NCBI GenBank assembly: GCA_951812925.1
Contig: OX638368.1
Span: 11,549,994 to 11,613,993, forward strand
Source: Calliopum simillimum
Lineage: Eukaryota > Arthropoda > Insecta > Diptera > Lauxaniidae
Reading direction: 5' to 3'
DNA: 64,000 nt
The position numbers and the translations under genes were made by a program. This document shows positions 23,821 to 34,600 of the stretch, one piece after another. Position 1 is the first letter of the stretch. The number at the start of each line of letters is the position of its first letter. Under the pieces are notes generated by a model. It did not search any database. It was not told the origin of the DNA and saw only the letters and a program-made list of their open reading frames with translations.

Positions 23821-24521
23821 ATGCCCCAGACAGACGGCAGCTCTTATGCACATTACAGACGCAATAATTTTAACATTTTTATTGCATGACTTTAGGCATT
23901 TTTTAAATACATATTTCATAGACATTGACTAATAGAAAATTTCCCAATTCAGGGTCCAAAATATTCTAATTAGCTTTTGTGATGCTTAACTCACTATTGA
24001 TATTTTAGAATTTTTTGGACCCTGAATTGGAAAATTTTCTTTTGTATGTATGTATTCTCCATAAACTCCTAGGAGGAGCATAGGGCCAATATGAAACATC
24101 TCCATTCGTTGCAATCCCTTGCGATGACTTTGATCTCTTGCCACGACTTTCCCGATTCTTGAATTTCCTTTCCCAGCGACCTTTTCCAGTTGGTTTTGGG
24201 TCTACCACGTGCTCTACTGCCTTGTGGATTCCACTCAAGAGCCTGGCGACAAACTTCGCTGTGTGGTTTCCGGAGAGTGTGACCAATCCATCCCTAATTG
24301 CACAGCTTGACCTCATTTGCTATAGCCCTCTGATTGCATTTTTGATGTAGCTTGGCAATTGATATAGTGCGATGCCATCAAATCTTTAGTAGACGCCTAA
24401 AATTTTCTTTTAGTCAATGTCTATGAAATATGAATTTAAAAAATGCCTCAAATCATGCATTAAAAAGTTTCACATTATTGCGTCTGTAATGTGCATTAGA
24501 GCCGCTGTCTTTCTGGGGCAT
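23821..24521. mobile_element. Palindromic MITE with ATGCCCCAGA ends, containing an RTE insertion
   Basis: Arms of about 130 bp (23821-23950 and 24390-24521) are reverse complements with a few mismatches. They start ATGCCCCAGA and end TCTGGGGCAT, and share TGCACATTACAGACGCAATA and CATAGACATTGACTAA. Inside the left half is a smaller hairpin pairing GGGTCCAAAATATTCTAA with TTAGAATTTTTTGGACCC (23950-24030). The RTE fragment at 24044-24370 sits between hairpin and right arm. The element is non-coding. Confidence 0.85.
24044..24370 (-). pseudogene. RTE-clade non-LTR retrotransposon, C-terminal end of reverse transcriptase
   Basis: On the minus strand the frame reads GHTLRKPHSEVCRQALEWNP, then RARGRPKTNWKRSL, ESGKSWQEIKVIARD and NEWRCFILALCSS, the conserved tail of RTE-type reverse transcriptases. 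It stops before the short 3' UTR and a (CATA)n terminal run, typical of RTE 3' ends. It is 5'-truncated as usual for target-primed insertion. Part of the domain is readable only after frame changes, so the copy is dead. Confidence 0.82.
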
Positions 24522-24530
24522 AACATCCGA

Positions 24531-27500
24531 TTATGTGATGTCAGTAGTAGCAACTCCACCAGAAATAATCGATTTGTCTGTCAAGCAGATATTATTTAAG
24601 CAACAGTTGACATAAGCATATTGAGAATTATAAACACACAGATGGAAATATTTATTTTTTGATACATATGCACAAAAGGTCTTGATAGGTATCAAGCACA
24701 AACGGGAATATTTAATTTTGATAATCAAGAAGAAAAAAAGTACGAATTGGCCACAATTGGCCTTAACAAATTTATATTACGCCCAAATTTGAACTCGAAT
24801 TGCCTAGTTTAGCATATTTTGAAATGATATTGTGCTATGTTGAGCTCAATTTTGAATACTTCATTTAAGAACGATTTGGGCTTAATTTAAAAACATTGTT
24901 TTCTCTCATTGTATTTGAAAATGAATACCAAAAAGTTGTTCATTGACCATGGAAGTTAATCAGTTGGATATGCAAAATGTCCAACGTATCATGAAGTATT
25001 GACCGTCTTTGATAGAATTTATGTTACCAATGTAAGAATGCAAGTCAATTATCGCTTTTTCTAAATGTATTCAGAACACCTCTACTCACAACAATGTACT
25101 TAAATCAAATCTTCTCTCACCAATCCCTGAAGTCTTGGTGGTAGCTACTTGTGCTTTGTTTCCTTTCATTAATTTTAAGTATCTGCCTAACAAATTGGCA
25201 CAAGTATTTCTTAGAGTTTCATTAAAATCAAGGTGAGCCTTTAGACAGAATTGCGCTACTACGATGCGTCTGGTCAAGATTTATGAGTGGTTGCTTTAAC
25301 TATAGAGCTGTATTTCTGTTGTTTTTATTGCAAATAAAATGAATTGGCAATTAATTGTGGGATATGTTGAAGAAACTGGTTTAAAAAAAACTGTATAAAC
25401 AACATCCAGCAAACACAAAACACCTTTTTGCCTGCAAGCACATCATGGTAGTGAGACTAAAACAAAAGTGGCAACATTGTGGTGGGTCCACTGAAAGTGG
25501 ACACCAGCATATGACGCGTGTATAGCAATCATTTTCGACTTAATTTGATGACTCAATTAAAATGAATTTTTGCAGTTTGTCTTTAAGGCTTGTGCAGAAA
25601 GTGGAGGTGCTTTGTATGGGGAGCCTAGATTTCAGTTTTCCAAGCAAAAGGCACTCGTATTGTGGTTGTGACATTAATTATGACAAGCAAAGCGGTTTGC
25701 GATAAGTCTCAAGATTACGAAAAATTGTCTTTTGGGGTCTTGGATTATAATTATTATCTATAATTGCGTTTTTGTTTAAATTTGTATTGAGTATTTTATT
25801 TGGTATAAATGAAATATTTTATTCTAAGAAAACTTGTTTGTATGTAGAACTATCAACTTGTAACCTACATATAAACAGGTATATATTATTAAGTAGGTCA
25901 TTCAGCTGTCCAAGGTCGTGTTAATTGGTTGTTAATTTTAAATGAATAATATTTTTTTTTTTTTCTAGCATGATCTTAATCCAGTGTTTATATCATATCC
26001 ATCAGTTAATATGTTTTTGTTTGTCGAAATTGCAAAAACAGAAAAAAATGTTTAAATATCTAAAAAAATTTCAAGAAAGTGTTTTAAAAAAATCTATTGA
26101 AAAAAAGTTCTAATGTGAAAAAACTTAAAAATTTTGATGAAATCAAAAAGTGTTTCACATGTAGAAAAATATTGTAAAAGCTAAGTCAAAAAAATTTTGA
26201 GAAAGTCGAAAGATCATTCTTAATTAAGTACAACAAGTCATGCAAAGTATGAAAAGTGTTATAAAATCACCAAAATCCGACAAACAGGAAAAAATTTTGT
26301 AATTTCGAAAAATGTTACAAAAGTCCAAAATTAAGAAGTTGGAAAATATTTACGGAGAAATCGCAATTTAAGAAAAGACGTACATAAAAATTCACCTTTT
26401 TTATAACTTTTAGAAAAACAAAATTTAAAAAAAAAAATATAAGGTAATAATCCTAGTCAAAAACTCTTCAAAGTACCATCAAAAAAAGTTTTTTTGTCCA
26501 TTTCAAAAAAATTTTACTCTATAGTAAGTACATCAGAAGCGTGTGATTTTCTGTCACATCTGACTGCTGACATTTTCTCACATTAAGAAGAAAACAAATA
26601 GATATTCTGTCGTGTCAATTAAATTATGGGAAATGTAATTATAGAATATTCAGTTTTTTTGTATCAAACTGCACGTACTGATGAGTTGCATAGTAGCAGT
26701 AATGCAATGGGAGTCAATAAATATCACAACAAATGATAAAAAATCATTCATGTAATTAGCAAATTATATGTTATTCTATGCAAATTTATTTTAACAATCA
26801 CTTTCCCTGTATACAGCTGGATAATTTTGTGTTTTCAGTTGAAATTTGTGATGTTCTATAGGAAAAGGGACCCTATCGTACATATATAACAAAATTTTAT
26901 AAAAAATCTAAAAATACTCCAAGCATTTTGAAATCGATCCTAAGTTTACTATATTATTAATTAGAATAATTTGAGCCAGCCGCCATAGCTTTAAAGAAAG
27001 TTGTTTTATAACTCGCAAGATTTATTAGCTACTTTGGTTAAATTTGTTAGGTGGTCGAAATATGAGCGCAATTATGTAAATGCCTTGCCCACTTTTTGGC
27101 AGTGAAATTACATAGTACACAATAACATTTCTTCACTCATATGAAATCACTACAAAAAATCTCACTTTTCTCCAGAATGGGGAATATTTGATAATTTTCG
27201 GAACCCCTGATTTTCGTTTTTTATTACAATACCTTATAGTGTTAGCAACAAAGTTCAATAATTTTTGAACTCGAAAGTAGGTGCCCCACCTTCAAAATAA
27301 GTCGAAAGAAGGAATTAACAAAAAAAAAAAAAAAAAACACAACAGCATGAAACAATAAGAGTTATTTTCGATGTGTTTGATAATGCTGAATCAAAATCCG
27401 GTCTCACGATTGCTCTATCTCTTATAATTTTAGTGATATTTTGACTTGGAAGCTCAAAAACTAAATGTATCGCTTAGTACTATTTTTCGTTTTCAAAATA

Positions 27501-27554
27501 AGCTATGAATTAGTCTTGTTTAATTTTCTAAGACGTAAGACTAAAATATGGCCT
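24531..27554. other. Intergenic; A/T-rich low-complexity core
   Basis: No gene is recognised. 26035-26350 is a run of variable AAAAATNTT-type words like those at 2290-2755. A segment at 27360-27440 belongs to the dispersed repeat noted at 5530-5650. Confidence 0.4.
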
Positions 27555-27920
27555 ACCTTTTTGATTATGTTAGAAATGGAGCACAACTTTGAATTATACA
27601 CCATTAGACAGGTATTTGTTTAAAAGTGTGCACAAAGTTAAAATTATTTTAATATTTTGCACTTAAGCGAGGTAAAATTATATGCAATTTTTTCAATATT
27701 AACAACGACAAAATAATGCGTGGAGCTGAAACAATACAAAGAAAAAAATAAAAAGCTGAATGACAATGACTTCATTAATTTTTTTGTTTTCTTATCACAT
27801 TTGTTATTGTATCAGAAATGATAAATGAGCTTTTCTATATTGTACCAATTAGTAAAAAAAGTACTAAAACTGTCCAAAAAGTACCAAAATTGTTTAATAA
27901 AATTGTGGTCAAATTTTGAA
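27555..27920 (+). repeat. Dispersed repeat of about 360 bp, copy 1
   Basis: Shared with 36050-36440 (opposite strand, gene A intron 3) and 47710-48015 (plus strand). Common words include ATTAACAACGACAAAATA, ATGAGCTTTTCTAT(A/T)TTGTACCA, AGTACTAAAACTGT and TTTGTGGT(C/A)AAATTTT. No coding frame survives. It is probably a decayed transposon. Confidence 0.8.
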
Positions 27921-28340
27921 CATTGATGAACCTATTTTAATGAAATTTCTCAGTAAGTAGATATAGATCGAGGAATGAATAAGATAGTTAGAAAAACTGA
28001 CAGGGCCGCACTCTAAAAAAAAAGACAAAATTTAACATAACTCTGAAACTGTTTGAGGCTTAACGATGAAATTTTGTGAATGTATAAAATGCATCGAGAT
28101 AAATAATAAACACCTAAAAAGTAGAAGAAGCCACGCCCCTAATAAGCATAATTTGTCATCTATCTGAATTTATTTAATGCATGCGAATTAGGTTTGATAC
28201 ATATGTAAAGGATACTAGAATGAATATCATCAACTAGAAAATTGGCGGCATTACATCCTAAAAAAAATTCATCATAGCTGTGGAACTATTGAACACAGAT
28301 GAACAAGATTTGGTACATCTGTCAAAGGCAACAAAACAAA
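27906..28340. repeat. Diverged tandem repeat, about 120 bp, 3-4 units
   Basis: Units contain an 'atgaaatttn' word followed by 'atcgagataaat' or 'atagatcgaggaat' and a CCACGCCCC- or GGGCCGCACT-like word. Similarity between units is weak but the order is conserved. Confidence 0.45.
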
Positions 28341-29430
28341 GGTGAGACGATGCTCACCGGCTTCGTTTCTTAGCTCATTTTTCAGATTTTAAAAAAAATT
28401 CGTAAAATTTGTCAAACCCTGAAATTCGATATTCTCAAATATTAAATAGTAAATTTTTAAAATCGTCCGGTCTTTTTTGATTTGAGATAACGTATATTTT
28501 TGGAAAATGCAAAAAACAAGATACTTAAGGAAACTTTTCCTGTAGAGCATCATGTTTATAAAATATTGTACAACGTGACAATGCAAAAACTAACTGAATT
28601 ACTGTTTATTGTAATGATTTCAGAATCGGTTTAATCGATGTTTAACATGCAACTTTCAAATTTATCATACGCTTTCTTCAACTTTTATTTATTGCTAAAA
28701 TCTTTTTGAATCATTTATATATCAGAAACTTTCTTTGAAAATTTTTCTGCTAGGTTGACTTCTAAATAAAATCTACGAACAGAGACTAGAAGAACTAAAG
28801 ATGGAGCAAAAATGTTGATGAACTTCCTCATTAAGCCCAATATCTCCAAGTTGTGAACGTTTTAAGAGTATCGAAAACTCGATGGAAATTAAGTACTGTT
28901 GATCAATATTGTGGACAAGAAGAACTTGAAATATCGATACCCCCTATGAAAGAAGTGCGCTAACCAGCTGCTGAACCGCATCCATCACAGTCGTGCATAT
29001 ATGGAAACTTACTGCTGCTAAAGAAGTAGACCTGCAACTTGCAACAAAAAACTTGACAGTCATGCGAAAAATTTCAAAAAAAAAAACACAAACAAAAAGT
29101 AATCGCCTGTGTAATTAAATCAACTGGTAGCATTTGAACGTTGGAATGTTTGGATCATCGCACACATCATTACGAATTGAGCCGGTTATTTGGAGTTTAA
29201 AAAAAAAAAAAACAAATAAATACAATAATAACAAAATGATTTCACAGCAAAATGCCGCACTGTATTGCCATTTTCATTACAATTTGATAGAAAAAAAAAA
29301 AAAAAAAATTAATAATAACATTAATGAAGATGAACGGACCAGTAGCTGAACATTTTAATGAACAGTGCAGCAACAGCTGTCAAACGATAAAGATTGTTTT
29401 GAGGGAAAATTCACTGGAAAATTTATTATT
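28341..29430. other. Intergenic, nothing recognised
   Basis: AT-rich DNA with poly-A tracts (29190-29310). The overlapping short frames lack motifs. Confidence 0.4.
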
Positions 29431-29699
29431 TATATATGGGGAAATCTCAGCAAGTGTGGACTTTTCGAAAAAAAAAAAGTTTTTTTTCAAACATGTGGCA
29501 CCCTTTTTTGGACCACGAATTATTGATTTGAGATACACTAGAAGTATTTTACAGCCAGCGGTAATGACTTTTTTCGATCGCCTCCCCCAATATCGTCAAA
29601 AATCTCGCGTCACGGTGTTTGTGTTTGAACTCCTCTGAAACGGCTCGACCGATTTTTATGAAATTTTTTATATGTATTTGGTAGGTATGGAAATCGTTT

Positions 29700-30160
29700 A
29701 TAAAGTATTTTTCATTCCGCAAGAGTGTATATTTAGGGTGGCCCTCATACAAAAATATTTTTTAAATCGGATTTTCTCATATACCAGTTAATCGATTCAC
29801 ATTAATTCTACACCACGTGGTTTTTATATTAAGTTGCACAGCTTTAACTATAAAACTTTTATTTAGGGTGGCCCTCACACAATTTTTTAAATCGTATTTT
29901 TTCAATTCACATGGAATTTGCCTTTTATATCAAGAGGCACAGCTTAGGTTAAAAAACTTTTATTAAGGGTGCATATTAAGAGTGGCCCTCATACAAAAAA
30001 AATTTTTTAAGGTTATGCTGCACCGATTTTCATGAAAGTAAGCATGGAAATTGAAGGGAATATTTCTGAAGAAAAAATTTAGCATTTATGTATATTTAGG
30101 GTGGCCCCTAATATAAAAATTTTTTTAAGGTCATAGTGCTGCGCCGATTTAGCATCGTCA
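29700..30160. repeat. Tandem repeat, about 120-130 bp, 4 units
   Basis: TTTAGGGTGGCCCTCATAC-type words recur near 29736, 29866, 29980 and 30099. Each is followed by a poly-A and TTTTTAA(A/G) segment and an ACCGATTTTCATGAAA-like or related segment. Confidence 0.75.
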
Positions 30161-30279
30161 AATACATTAAAAATTACTATTTTAATTTTTGCTTGTTGTT
30201 TTTTTTATTTCCAACTTATTTTTATCTTTTCATAAGTTTTTAATATATTAAACAATTATATAATTCCGATACAGCTTCG

Positions 30280-30690
30280 GCATGTCGGGTGACCTTCGGA
30301 AAGTCGGGTGTCACAGAAAACTATTAGTTAAGGTTTTTTGATAGTTCGCCATGCATTTTTTCCTTCTCGTATTCTTCGTTTTGAGTACGAAGCCTTCGGG
30401 TGACCTTCGGGAACCTTCGGGTATTTTAAAAAAACTACCTGTTAAAGTTCTTTGACAGTTCGCCATCGATTTTTTCTTTCTCGCATACCTAGGTATTCTT
30501 CGTTTTGACTATCAAGCCTTCGGATGACCTTCGGCAAACTTTGGGTGGCCCAGAAAATTATCAATTAAAACTTGATGAAAGTTTGCCATAGATATTTCCC
30601 CTCCAGTGTACATAGATATTCTTCGTTTTGACTATGAAGCCTTCGGGTGATCTTCGGAAGCCTTCGTGTATAGCATCAACACATTTCCAT
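30280..30690. repeat. Tandem repeat of GCCTTCGGGTGACCTTCGG units, about 130 bp
   Basis: About four units carry ATTCTTCGTTTTGA(C/G)TA, GAAGCCTTCGGGTGACCTTCGG and AGTTCGCCAT words. They follow directly on the previous array. Confidence 0.8.
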
Positions 30691-31605
30691 ACCTGAGATA
30701 CACTCATTCCCAAAATTTTAGCTGAATTGGCTTAGTAGTTCCTGAGTAATAATGCTTCACACACACACACAGTCATTGTACATATAGATGAACCTTAAAA
30801 AATTTTACATACTAGCCATTGTTGAAGAATGTTCTGAGGGGCGATTTTTTTACATATTCATTGGCCCTAGGTCCAATGTTTTCGCAAGGTTTGAGACAAT
30901 TTTGTGCCCTCGGATTTTTGTGCCCCTCAAAATACCATTTTTTTAGACGAATTTTCGCATGAAAAATCGACATTTGAGCTTCTTCTCAAGTGTGTTACCA
31001 CCGAACCAGTGGTGGCACACCCTTTTATCTGGACATAACTTTTAGTCATAACATTAAAAAATCATATTTCATGAGGAATATTGCGAAAAAATAATCGCCC
31101 CCAGAGCAGCATGTTAGAAACCGAAAATTACCAGATTTTGGGTAAAAACCATTCACACAACTTTGAAGACCCATATCTAGCGTTCTACCTAAGGCACATC
31201 AACGAGATGCAGTTTTTCTTACGTCTAAACATTCATGTTAAAGATACTAAAAGCCCAAAACAATTTGCTGAACCGCCTCAAAAGTTATGGCTAAATAACG
31301 GAAGCGGCTTATTCAATTCACACTCAAAATTTGTGGATTTTGCTCGAATTTCGGCAAAAAAAATAAAAAATAAAGCTTCCAGGCGGTAGCACACGCATGT
31401 TTTTGTATTTAACATCATCCAATAAGTGTCCCAGACATGTTGGAATGGATGGGAAATGCAACGGGTGCTGACTCGGCGAACCGAGACCTATTCACACCAA
31501 AGTCCACACTTGCTGAGATTTCCCCATATATTTTAAAATCAAAATAAGTATTAACATTTTGATCGATTGCAGTTGCAATATCTGAATTTTTAGAAGAAAA
31601 CTAAA

Positions 31606-34600
31606 ATGACTACAAGTTTTAAAATCAATGGTGTTAGCTATTCGGGTAAGTCCAAGTTTGTAAGGTGTGAAAAGAAAGTTAAAGTGTTAAAATTGCTCAA
31701 AATATGAGCATTGGAAATTTTTAAGAAAAAAAAGTTGAAGAAAATTTTGAGTGATTTTCATGTTTGGTACATATTATATCATATCTGCCAGAGCTGGGCA
31801 CGGGACGTGCTTTTTTTTCGTGGCCCGCAAGACATTGCTCTTCGACGACGGGCTCGGGTCTTGAAATCGAGTTTTGTGCGTGTTTCGTGCTGGCCCAGGC
31901 CTTACAAAAAAAAACTCGAAAATTAGAAGCCCGTAAAGTTCCGTAAATCGCGTGAAGGTTGAGAAGCATAAACTTGGAAAAAATTCTGTTCTTACGTAAA
32001 ATATTGTTTAAATGTGGGGCTAAGAATGACAATGGAGTAAATCAAGTCAAACAAATCGTCTCATTCGATTGGGCCAAAAAACTCAAATAAGCACTTCATG
32101 TATAAAGTTTGTTTTTCCTCATTTGTAAATCATAGATTTGGCTTAATCAATCAGTTAAAAATTTTTTAAATCATAAAAATGTGTGAATATGTAGAAATAT
32201 GACAGTATCGTGTCGGGCCGAGCTGGGCTCAAACTTCTGCAAAAAATATTAGAACGGGCCCGGGCCCGTATTCGCGCTGGGAATCAAAAATTAGGCCCAT
32301 GCCTGAAGCAGTGTGACTGCGCCTACTTTTTGACAAATGTATGGTATGTATGGACGACATCTGAGACTTTCTTTGCGCTATCGACCAAGATTCGACTTGA
32401 CATCTCCAATTTCTATGAAAATTGGTGAAAAGTTATTATTTGACACATATTACTGTGGTAAATTGATTTTCCGAAATTCGGAAAATTTTCAAGATGGCGG
32501 CCGTAGGAACCAACAAAAGATCCTATTTTTCTACAGACATCCTTAAAATTTCATTAAAATCGGTTAAAAAGCCGAGGAGGTATAAATTTTCAAATATGGG
32601 AGTATCCAAAGGTTGGATCGAACTTCCTATGGCCGCCATCTTGAAAATTTTCCGAATTTCGGAAAATCATTTTACCACAGTAATATGTGTCAAATAATAA
32701 CTTTTCATCAATTTGCGTAGAAATCGGAGATGTCAAGTCGAATCTTGGCCGATATCGCAAAGAAAGTCTCATCTTAATAACAATTTCCTACCAGTACTTG
32801 GATAAGAACCGTCACTTAGTGAGCCTAGAGACAACTAATGTTTTTTTGACCATTCCCAATCGATTTTTTTACAAAAAAAGTTCCCAAAATGGTCACTTAG
32901 TGAGCTTGAAGACACTTTTGGTTATTTCCAAAATTTATTTTCGACTTTTCCCCATCGATTGATGCAATATAATATTTTAATTGAAATGGGCCCAAAAACT
33001 TTCACCCTGAGGGCCCTGGAGCAACTCTGGTTATGATTAAAATGTATCTACTCCCCACTTTTCCCCATTGGTTGAAACAATAAAATATTTTTAAAAAAAT
33101 GGGCCGAGAATGGTCGTGCAGAAGCCCCGATAAGCCTTTGGTTAATTTCAAGATGTATTTCAACCTTTTTTCATCGATTTGGTGCAATAATTTAGTTTTT
33201 TTTTTACAAAAATGGGGCCAAAATGGTCACTTGGAGATAATGATAAGCAAACTAAGGCCACTGACCATGGCAGTCTTGGTATTGGTTTTGATATTGAGTT
33301 TTGGTCTTAGGTTTGAAGTCTTGCTCTCAGTCTCGGTCTCGATCTTGATCTAGAAAAAAAAGCAGTTTAGTTTTTATAATGCCAAATTTTGAATAGAGAG
33401 ATGATTTTATGTTTAACCGGGGCGTGACAACCTATATACTATAAATTACAAACACTAAAAAGCAGTCGTGGTCTTGATGACCTTCGTGCTATTTGTTCAA
33501 CAAAAAAAGTTTTTGAAAGCAAAGTTAAGAAATACTTTTTAAAAAACTTTTATTTTTTGTATGTGTTTGTATGTATGTATTCTCCTTTAGCTCCTAGGAG
33601 TAGCATAGGGCCTATATGAAACGCCTCCATTTGTTGCGATCCCTTGCGATGACTTTGATCTCTTGCCACGACTTTCCCGATTCTTCTATTTCTTTTTCTA
33701 GTGACCTTTTCCAGTTGGTTTTGGAAGTCTTTATAAAAGTTTTTTCCTACCTTTATTTCGGAATTTTTTTTTTTTTAAGATTTTTAAAACTTTAGCCAGC
33801 TAAAACTTTTATTTCAAAAAGGTTTAAGTTTTTTAAACTTTTATGTATATGATGTGAAAGTTTAAATTCTGTCTTTAAAGAATGGTTTTTAAAAAGTTTA
33901 TATCAAGGTCTGTTTCAAGGTCTAATTCGATTTTTTTTAACCTCCGGGCTAACTTTATGTTACAGCCGATTTGGATAGGCTCCCTGCTGATATAACGCTA
34001 AATACGTTCATACGCGAACATGCGCAATTGACCGCGACCAAGTACATGTGCCTTGAGGGTGGCTGTGGCGCTTGCGTTTGTGTCATAACAGGCAAACATC
34101 CGGCAACAGGTGAAATGCGTACATGGGCAGCAAATTCGGTATTTATCATTAACTCGCAAAACAATTTCTTTCAGTTAACAATTTCTCATTCTAGTGCCTA
34201 ACACTTCTCAACACTTGCGCTGACTGGGAAATCACCACCTGTGAAGGTGTAGGCAATAAAAATAATGGTTATCATCCGATACAAACACGTTTGGCCAAAA
34301 TGAATGGCACACAATGCGGTTACTGTTCACCGGGTATGGTTATGAATATGTATGGGCTACTCGAATCAAAAGGTGGCAAAGTCACTATGGAAGAAGTTGA
34401 AAATTCATTTGGTGGCAACATTTGTCGTTGCACTGGTTATCGACCCATATTGGATGCAATGAAATCTTTTGCTGTTAATAACACTATCGAAATACCTGAA
34501 ACATGCAAAGATATTGAAGATTTTGTTTGGATAAAAAAAATGTGCCCAAAGACGGGTCTTCAATGTTCAGGTGGCAATTGTGGAAAAAAATCAATGCCAC

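Larger units (their letters stand above)
29432..31534. mobile_element. 2.1-kb segment bounded by a 33-bp inverted repeat
   Basis: ATATATGGGGAAATCTCAGC plus AAGTGTGGACTTT (from about 29432) is repeated exactly in reverse complement near 31501-31533. The span holds two tandem-repeat blocks (29700-30160, 30280-30690), a (CA)n run near 30760 and a motif-free 102-codon frame at 31081-31389. It may be an unnamed TIR element. Its right boundary is only about 70 bp upstream of the AOX gene A start codon. Confidence 0.6.

Noticed and set aside
31081..31389. 102-codon frame upstream of AOX gene A
   Set aside because: No known motif, and it lies within the inverted-repeat-bounded repeat segment.
34139..34144. 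Weak splice donor GTATTT at the end of gene A exon 2, considered as a sign of a pseudogene
   Set aside because: Exon length (173) and the NS/CLTLLN junction match gene B exactly, and the downstream exons are intact. A weak donor is not enough to call the gene broken.
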